A stretch of 13,351 nucleotides of DNA, from assembly GCA_029940115.1 (NCBI GenBank), contig JAOZRQ010000149.1:1-13351 (forward strand). Reading direction: 5' to 3'. Positions 1-9,200 of this stretch are shown here, one piece after another. Source of the stretch: Desulfobacterales bacterium (GTDB lineage: Bacteria > Desulfobacterota > Desulfobacteria > Desulfobacterales > 4be13). Below the pieces are notes generated by a model that was not told the DNA's origin, searched no databases, and was given only the letters and a program-made list of their open reading frames with translations. Each line of letters begins with the position of its first letter. The stretch's first letter is position 1. Made by a program: the position numbers and the translations under genes.

Positions 1-60
1 GCCGGGGGATCAATCCCCCGGCTGATAGCGAAAGGCTTGCCGGGGGATCAATCCCCCGGC
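1..60. repeat. Two copies of a GC-rich palindromic repeat upstream of the giant gene
   Basis: Positions 1-22 and 39-60 are identical 22-bp elements. Each has 9-bp arms (GCCGGGGGA / TCCCCCGGC) around a TCAA loop, so each can form a strong hairpin on either strand. They are 38 bp apart, with a spacer reading TGATAGCGAAAGGCTT. The same core (GGGGATCAATCCCC) returns at 9968-9982, 10050-10066 and 10081-10097 beyond the 3' end of the giant gene, followed there by the related spacer TCTGAAAGC. The array may continue left of the window. The second hairpin ends 73 nt before the start codon at 134, so it could lie in the promoter or 5' untranslated region. No promoter hexamers could be assigned with confidence. 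Confidence 0.9.
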
Positions 61-117
61 TGAGGTCACCGCCGGCGTGCAGCTATGTCAAATTTTTAAC
101 AAGCACTTTAAAGAGGA

Positions 118-123
118 AAGGAG
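118..123 (+). promoter_or_regulatory. Ribosome binding site deciding the start of the giant gene
   Basis: AAGGAG lies 10 nt before the ATG at 134, within a purine-rich stretch (111-133). The open frame extends back to a GTG at 77. That GTG has no Shine-Dalgarno sequence and would put 19 mostly charged residues before the signal peptide, so 134 is preferred. In-frame ATGs at 137 and 146 are alternatives that leave the same mature protein. Confidence 0.75.
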
Positions 124-133
124 AAGAAGAAAA

Positions 134-208
134 ATGATGAACGCAATGAAACGATTTTTTCTTGCATGGGTCATTCTCTCTGCTTTTACAGGGACCAGCG
201 CCTTTGCA
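134..208 (+). other. Sec-type signal peptide of the giant protein
   Basis: Residues 1-25 have a basic start (MKR at residues 5-7), a hydrophobic core (FFLAWVILSAF) and a small-residue AFA motif before TVDLS, so cleavage after residue 25 is predicted. There is no lipobox cysteine. The protein is therefore expected to cross the inner membrane by the Sec route. A type I leader fits with later handling by the C-terminal signal near residue 3200. Confidence 0.85.
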
Positions 209-3200
209 ACGGTTGACCTGAGTTTGCAAGGGGTTGAGAGCGTGAATGTTTTTAAGACATTTACGGTTGAAGTTCACGCGTCTGGAACGGATACGGTCAG
301 TTCCGCTTCCATGGAGATTTCTTTTGATAATACCTTGGTGGAAGTCACGGGCTTTACTGGCGATATAGTCACAGGCATTACTGACGATATGGAAGTCACT
401 TCAAATTCCATAACTGAAATGAATACTCAGGGAATGATTTCATTTGCCGCTATTTCCACGGATACTTTTGTGCCAGGAGAAGACAAGATTTTGGCCACAA
501 TAACCTGTAAGGCTTTGGCAGAAGGCACTGCTGTTTTTGCATTTAGTTACCCCTATGTGTCAGATGAGAACAGTCAAGATGTCACAGGAACGGCTTCAGA
601 CTTGACGGTCCCGATTAGCGGCGCAGCTGATACGGTTACTGTAACGGCCACTGCCGGAGAAGGCGGAACCATAAGCCCCTCAGGAAGTTCCTCCTATCCT
701 TCAGGAGAATCGGCGACATATACTGTAATCGCCAACGAAGGCTACGAGGTCGCCTCTTTCACGGTATCCACAGATCCGGAGGCAACACTGTCAGCGGAAG
801 GGACATACACTTTCCCTGCTCTTGAGACAGATGCCGATATTTCTGTGGTCTTTCAAGTGACAAATTATGCGCCTGTTGCTCAAGATGGCGAATTATCAGT
901 CGCCCCAGGCGAGATGGCAACCGGCAAGCTGAGTGCCACCGATGCAGATAATGACCACCTCACCTACAGCATCGTTTCTCAAGCGTATCAAGGCTTGGCG
1001 TCCATTGAGGAGGGAACTCAAAATTTCACTTATCATGCCAACGCAGATGCCGCAGAAAGCGATTCCTTCACCTTCCAAGCTTATGACGGCGTCACGCAAT
1101 CGAATGTCGGCATCGTCGCAGTCACCTTTGCATCAATCGTGCATCCCACGATCACCGCTTCAGTGGGTGCGAATGGAAGCCTGACGGTGGAAGGCGCAGA
1201 CGCTTCTGGGGAAAAGACCTATACCGTCGGAGACACGCCGGCATATATGGTGACGCCGAACACAGGCTACAAAGTGGACACGTTCCGAGTGGATGGTGCC
1301 GATGCCATGGCGAGCTTGGTGGAGAACACTTACACATTTGCCGCCCTTGGGGCCGATCACGCCATCGATGTGACCTTTGCAGAGATCGACCATCCTGTCA
1401 TCAGCGCCACAGTGGGTGCGAACGGATTTGTGACGGTGTATGGGGAGGACGCCTCCGGGGAAAAGACCTATAACATCGGAGACACTCCCGTATATACGAT
1501 GGTTCCCGCCACAGGCTACAGATTATACACGTTCCAAGTGGATGGCACCGATGCCGGGGCGAGCTTGGTGTACGACATGTTGTACACTTACACGTTTTCC
1601 CCCCTTGTCGAAGGGGCCGCTCATACCATCAATGTGACTTTTGGACAACCTTCATTGCCCACGATCACGGCAACGGCCGGCGAAAACGGAGCCGTGACGG
1701 TGTATGGGGAGGATGCCTCCGGGGAAAAGACCTATGCCGTCGGAGACACGCCGACATATACAGTGATCCCGTACGAAAGCTATGTGCATACGTTCCAGGT
1801 GGATGGCACCGATGCCATGGCGAGCTTGGTGGAAAACACTTACACCTTTGCCGCCCTTGCCGAAAGGGCCGCTCATACCATCAGTGTGACTTTTGTGCAG
1901 CCCCCATACCCCACAGTGACAACACTTGCAAGCTATGGTGGAAGCATATCAACGCCAGATGGCACAGAAAGCGATACGACGGGCCGAAAAGTTTTCAATG
2001 TGGGAGACACGCCGACATACATGATAACCCCTGACCCTGGTTACCGGATTGCCACATTCAAGGTGGATGGTGTCGATGCCATAGCCAGCTTGACAGATGG
2101 CTATGACGGCACATACGCCTATACCTTCAGCCCTCTCCAAAGTGGAGATAGTCATACGGCAGAGGTGATCTTCGAGCCAATCGGACTGCCCACGGTGACT
2201 GGGACATATGGGCCGGGCGGAAGCCTATATTCCGATAGCGGCACTGAGACGGGCATTGAGGGTCAGAAAGCGTATGCGGTTGGAGCCACGCCGACATACA
2301 CGGTGACACCCGAGACAGGTTATCAGATTGCCACGTTCACTGTTGATGGTTATGAAACGACTCTGGCAGATTCTGGTGACGGCACCTACTACACTTACAC
2401 CTTTGCGGCGTTGCAGGTGGGAGAAGATCACACCATCAGTGTCACCTTTGTGGCCTTTGAGGAGACTGCATACCTCACGATCACGGCCACAGTGGGTGAG
2501 AACGGAGCCGTGACGGTTGGTGGGGAGGACGCCTCCGGGAAAAAGACCTATGAAATCGGGGAGATGCCGACATACACGGTGACCCCTGACTCGGGCTATC
2601 AGATTGCGACGTTCACTATTGACGATGCCGATGCCACAGGGGGTCTGGAAGCTTCTACTGATGGCAGTTACATTTACACCTTTACGCCGCTGGCCGAGGG
2701 AACGGCCCTCTCCGTCAGCGTCACCTTCATGCCACAAAACGAACCGCCCGAAATCGTAAACGTGTCATGCGAGCAGAGGGGAGACGGCTCTGGATATGTT
2801 GACATGCAGTTCACTGGAAAAGATGCGGAAGGGGATGAGGTCATATGGTTCGATCCTGAAAACTACTGTCTCTATGCTTCAGGACCGGATTATGATTTTG
2901 GTGTGGGCAATCCCCTGATCTTTGTTTCCAGCGATCCTGAACATACTGCACAGGGACCCATGGTCTTCTCACCCGAAGGAACTTCTTATAACGCTGTGAT
3001 AGATGCTTCTTCTTGGCCATCAGGGGATTACACGATTCAACTGAAAGTTGAAGATGAATCTGTCAATCACAGCTACGGTTACTCAGATGAATTTTGGGTG
3101 GGAGCTTCCATCACTGGCATCCCACCCGAAGAACGCCAAGCCCTGATTGACCTATACAGCAATACAAACGGCGAGGATTGGAGTGACAGCACAGGCTGGC

Positions 3201-6200
3201 TTGGCGATTCCGGTACAGAGTGTACATGGTATGGCATCGCCTGTAATGAGGAAAATACCTCTGTCACAGGAATTCAGTTGGCGGGGAACAACCTTAATGG
3301 GAATATCCCTAGTTCCATTAACAATCTGTCCAATTTGAAAAGCCTTTTGCTGGGCCATAACCAGTTGAGCGGGACAATTCCTAAAGAATTGGCCAGCTTG
3401 CCCAATCTGAAAACGCTTGACGTCTCTGCCAACCAGTTGAGCGGGCCGATTCCGACGGAACTGGGCAATCTGAGCCTGACAGGTCCGTTTAATGATTTCG
3501 GCTATAACGCGCTTTACACGACAGATGAGACGCTCCGCGCCTCTCTCAACAGGATTGATGAAGGGTGGGAAAACAGCCAGACCATTGCCCCCACCGGTTT
3601 GGAAGTTAGCGGAGCGACTAATGATTCGGTTTCTCTGACTTGGGCTCCCATTATCTATACAGGAGATTCCGGCGGCTATGAGGTTTGTTACGCCACTGAA
3701 CCTTCATCCTGGTGGCCCTCAACGGATCCTGAAGGAGGGAATACCGGGACAGCGGGCGAAGATTACCTCTGCTCCGAGCCCACATCGGACAAGGCCGTAA
3801 GCAGCTTTACTGTAACCAACCTGGAGCCCCAAAAGACCTATTATTTCCGTGTTCGCACCGTCACGAATTCCCACGGAAATAATGCCAACACGGTCTATAG
3901 CGACCCCACTGAGGAGGTTTTCGCCACGACTACGGAAAACAACAATCCACCGGAAGCCGACGACGGCACACTGAGCGTGACGGCGGGCCAGACAGCAGAC
4001 GGCACGTTGCTCGCCAGCGACTCGGACAATGATCCCCTGACGTTCAGCATCGTGACTCAGGGCGACCAAGGCACGGTGACGCTCGCCAACGACGCATTTT
4101 CCTATGCTGCCAATGCCGACGCCTCTGGAAATGACGCTTTCACCTTCAAGGCGAATGACGGCAAGGCAGACTCCAATGTGGCCACAGTGACCGTGACCAT
4201 AAGCGAGCCGGGTACGATAACCGCAAGCCACAGCGCAGACGATTACATTCCGGGAAGCGATTTGACGGTCACGATGCAGATAACATACACCGGGTTTTTG
4301 ACAGCTTTAGGCATCGAAATCACTCCGCCATCAGGATGGACATATGTTTCAAAAGCTGGAGAGGACAGACCTTCCGGAGGGGAACGTCCTGACGGATCCA
4401 TAGAGCTCTACTGGTCCGATCTTCAGGAGCTTGAAAGCCCGACTGATTTTACATATACCCTCGAACCCTCCGAGACATCATCAGGGGTGATGGAAATCAC
4501 AGCCCAAGTCCTGTATCATTTCGGCGAAGGAGCGGAAGAAAGTATATATGCCGAACCGAACCCCCTGACGATCAGCCAAGGCGGGTTCACCATCACCGCC
4601 ACCGCAGGAGACAACGGCACCATTGCCCCTGATGGCACTGTCCCTGTGACTTCCGGCGCAAGCCAGAGCTTCACCATGTATCCCGCAACTGGCTACGAGG
4701 TGGCCGACGTTCGGGTGGACGGCATATCCATCGGTGCAGTGACAAGCTACACCTTTGAAAGCGTCGTTGCGAATCACACCATTTCCGCCACCTTTGAAGC
4801 GGACACATACATCATCACCGCCACCGCAGGAGACAACGGAACGATATCTCCCAGCGGCAGCATCCCGGTGACCTCCGGTGGAAGCGAAAGCTTCACCATG
4901 TATCCGGAAACCGGCTACGAAGTGGCAGATGTGCAAATGAACAACGAGTCGGTGGGCGCGGTGGAGACCTATCTCTTTGAGAACGTCAGCGCCAATCATA
5001 TGATCAGCGCATCCTTCAAGCCAGCCATCATGGCCACATGGCAGCCGGAAGATGCCGGCGGAGTGATGGTTGATGGCTTGGCCGTCTCAATCACCTCGTA
5101 TGCCGGTTACTTGATTGAAAATGTTTCCATAGACGATGTCGGCCGTGGCGCAATCACGGGATACACGTTTGAAGAAGACGGGGAATCCCACACTGTCCAT
5201 GCGGTCTTCAAACCCGGAACCTCAAACATCGCCGCCACATGGGAAGCCGGCGGACGGATCATCATCCGGGGACTGACCGCGATCATTGATTCGGATCCGG
5301 GATATGAGGTGGAAGAGGTCACCGTCGCTGGTGTGTCAATTGGATCAATTGCCACATACACCTTTCTTGGGGAATGCGCTGGCGGGTCCAGACGTGCAAG
5401 GGCCGATTGGTGGCCGACAACTGACCCGGCCGGTGATGACGATGACGATGCCACTCCGGGTGATGACGATGACGATGACACTCCGGGCGATGACGATGAC
5501 GATGCCACTCCGGGTGATGACGATGACGATGACACTCCGGGCGATGACGATGACGATGACGCTCCGGGTGATGACGATGACGATGCCACTCCGGGCGATG
5601 ACGATGACGATGCCACTCCGGGTGATGACGATGACGATGTCGTTCCGGGTGATGACGACGATGATGCCGAGACCAACTCATGCACCATTCATGCGACCTT
5701 TAAGGCATCTTTGGTAAACGCCGATGCAGGAGGGAACGGCATCACAACGGTCACGTCAAGCGTGGATGGAATCCGCACCGCGTCCATGATTCCAGATTTC
5801 GGGTACATGATTGATGATGTCACGGTAAACGGCACATCCGCGGGAGCGGTGGAGACTTACCCATTCTCCTCCGGAGAGAGCGCAAGCCTGTATGCGACCT
5901 TCAGAGAGCCGGCCGACTACACCATCACCGCGTCCTCAGGAGAGAACGGAAGCCTGTCGCCCCAAGGGGAAATTCCCGTAACCGAAGGCGGAAGCGAGAC
6001 ATTCACGATCAGCGCGGATGAGGAATACGGGATAGCCGACGTATTGGTGGATGATGAGTCAGTCGGCTCGACGGATACTTACACCTTTGAAAACGTCATC
6101 GAGAGTCACAGGATCCATGCCACGTTCACGCGTTCCGAACATACCATCACCGCGACAGCAGGGGAAAACGGGACCATTGATCCGGAAGGGCTTATGAAGG

Positions 6201-9200
6201 TGCCTCCCGGGGCAGACCAGCCCTTTACAATTGAGGCTGCGCCCGGATATGTCATAGAAGACGTCCTGATAGACAACGAATCATGGGGCCCCAAGGATTC
6301 CCATATCTTTGAGAAGGTGGAGCAGGATCATACGATTCAAGCGGTCTTTGCCGAAATTCCGGAAGTGTCGCTCTCCTTGGCCGGGTCCCCGTTTGCTGAG
6401 AATGAGGGCCAGGCCATTGTCTCGGTGACGCTGGATCGGACAAGCATCAATCCGGTCTCTGTGGAACTGACCTTCGGGGGAACCGCCGTGCAGGATGAGG
6501 ATTTTCAGGCATCCGAGCTGATCCTGACGCTGCCTGCCGGAGAGATCGCCGCATCTGTCACCCTGACCGGCATACCGGATCTCTCGGTGGAGGAGGATGA
6601 GACGGTCATCGTGAGCCTCGCGAATGTGTCAGGCGGCATTGTCGGGAGCTTTTCGGAATTGACGGCCATCATCACGGATGATGATGAACTCCCCTCAATA
6701 TTCCTGATCGCCTCCGATTCCTCGTTTGCGGAGGCTGGCGGTTCCGTCACTGTGGCGGCTCAGTTGAACCGCGTAGCGGATGAAGATGTGACCGTGAGCC
6801 TGAGCATGGCGGGAACGGCTGTGTCGGGCCAGGATTTTGATGCGTCACCCCTCTCCCTGACCGTCAAGGCAGGAGAGACTGAGGCGGCCATGATCCTGAC
6901 TGGCATAGATGACTTCTCTGTGGAAGGGGAGGAGACGATCCTCTTGAATATCGCCGATGTCAGTTACGGCACAGTCGGCACCCCTTCGGAGATATCCGTT
7001 GTCATCCAGGATGACGATGATTATCCGACGGTCTATCTGAGTCCCACGGATTTCACGTTTGATGAGGACCGCGGAGAGGCCACTGTAACGGCCATGCTGA
7101 GTCAGCCGGTGGATGCATACGTCACCATTGCGCTTGAACTCGGAGAAGGTGGAACCGCCAAGGCTGGGGAAGATTTTGAGGAGATTTCCCTCACCCTGAC
7201 CCTTCCGCCCATGGAAACTGAGGCACAGATCACCCTGACCGGCATGGATGACGATGCCGTGGAAGGGGAGGAGACGATCCTTCTGAGCATTGTCGAAGTG
7301 ACCAACGGGTATGTGGGAACGCCTTCGGCGGTCAAGGCCGTGATCCAGGATGATGAACAGGCTTCGGTGAATCTGAGTCTGGCAGGATCCCCATTTGATG
7401 AAATGGATGGCCAAGCTACGGTCACGGTGACGTCGAGTCAAGCGATCAGCAGCGACATAACGGTCGTTCTAAATGTCGGCGGAACCGCTGTTCAGGGTGA
7501 GGATTATGAGATCACGCCGGGGCTGACGCTTACGATCCCGGCAGGAGAGACTGAGGCGGTTCTGTACTTGGCCAGCATCCGCAATGTCGAAGGGCATAAG
7601 AGCATCATCCTGAGCATTGCCGATGTCCAAGGTGCAGTGAGAGGCGAGTACTACCAAGTCACAGCGTTTATCCAAGATATCCAGACCGAGGATGAACTGA
7701 TTGCGACCCATGAAACTTCGGGAGGTTACGAACCAGGCCAAGAACTGACGATCACGGTGAAGCTGGACTACACCAGCACCCTGACCGCGTTGCGCCTTGA
7801 GGCGGATCTGCCGGAGGGATGGGCATACGTTTCGCATGATGGCGATGCCGCCAAGCAGACAGGGGAAGCCCCCTTCCCCAGATTTGAATGGGTTGAGGAG
7901 ATGACTCCTGAAAGCGCTGTCACCTTCGCCTACAGTGTGCTTGTGCCTGAAGGAATTGAAGGAGAGAAGGAGATTCGGGCGCGGGTGAAATATACGCTCC
8001 TCGGAGAAGAACGGGTGGTAGCGCCGGATCCACTTAAAATCAGACCCGTGAATGCGGAGCCTGAAATTGAAATCGTATCCTGTACGCAACGAGATGACGG
8101 CTCCGGACTGGTTGACATTGAATTCATCGGAAAAGATGCGGATGATGATCCAGTGACATGGTATGAGCCTGAAACTTACTGTCTCTATAGCCCGGGGAAT
8201 GAATTCGACGAAGCTGAAGCCAAACCGTTGAACTTCCCCACAGATGAAACGATGACCTTCTCTTCTGAGGGAACCCGTTATCAGATGCTGGAGGATGCGT
8301 CCGAGTGGCCCTCGGGGGAATATACGATTCAATTGAAAGTTGAGGACCAGAGTGGGCATCATGTTTATGGATACTCAGCTCCGTTCCAGCTTGACAATTC
8401 GCCCCCTGAAATCATCGGTAGGCAGCCGGATGACGTAGGCGGCGTGGCTTTGGATACGGTGATCACCGTCACCTTCTCGGAGGAGATGAAGGCGTCCACC
8501 ATCAATGGGGAAACCTTCTCTGTCAGCGGTATCCAAGGAGAGGTGACGTATGGGGATAAGGTCGCAACCTTCACACCGAGAGAAGATCTGAACTTCGGTG
8601 AGGGTTATACCGTCACCCTTTCCAGAGTCACGGATATGCTCGGAAATCCGCTCGCTGATACATGGTCCTTCGCCACCGAGGCCGCACCTGCGGACAACAA
8701 CCCGCCGGAACCGCCGGTTGCGAAGCATCCCGCAAATGAGGCGAGACTGGCCCAAGGAACCGTGACGCTTGAGTTGGAAGAATTTTCCGACCCAGATGGG
8801 GATGAACACGCGAAGACCCATTGGCTGCTGAAACGAGCCGACGGCCCCATGCGTGTGATAAAAGATGTGTCATCCCACGATCCCGCATCATATCACATCG
8901 GGGACCTTGCACCGGGCCTCAAATACATCTGGCAGGCAGACTTCAAGGATGAGAGGGGCGGGGTTTCGGAGTCGTCCGAAATGTACGCGTTCAAAGTCGG
9001 CACCCGTGAGGAAAAGACGGTGAAAGTCCCTGCCGGTGAAGATGAATCGGATTTCAAGATGGTCTCCTTTGTCCAGTGGCCCGATGATCCCCGGCCTGAA
9101 AAAGTGCTCGGTGATGATATGGGGGGATACAACACCACCGTCCATAGAATCGGCACATTCCATCCGGCCAGCGGCGGATACTTAGAATACGGGCGTGGCC

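Noticed and set aside
77..133. GTG at 77 as the start of the giant protein
   Set aside because: It has no ribosome binding site and would place 19 charged residues before the signal peptide. The ATG at 134 follows a good AAGGAG.
5107..5688. Minus-strand frame encoding Ser-rich SSSSSPGV repeats
   Set aside because: It is the complement of the poly-Asp tandem repeat; the repeat keeps all frames open. The plus-strand frame is continuous with a domain-rich protein.
7469..8362. 297-codon minus-strand open frame inside the giant gene
   Set aside because: Antisense to the fourth Calx-beta domain and the following modules, with no recognisable family and no convincing ribosome binding site.
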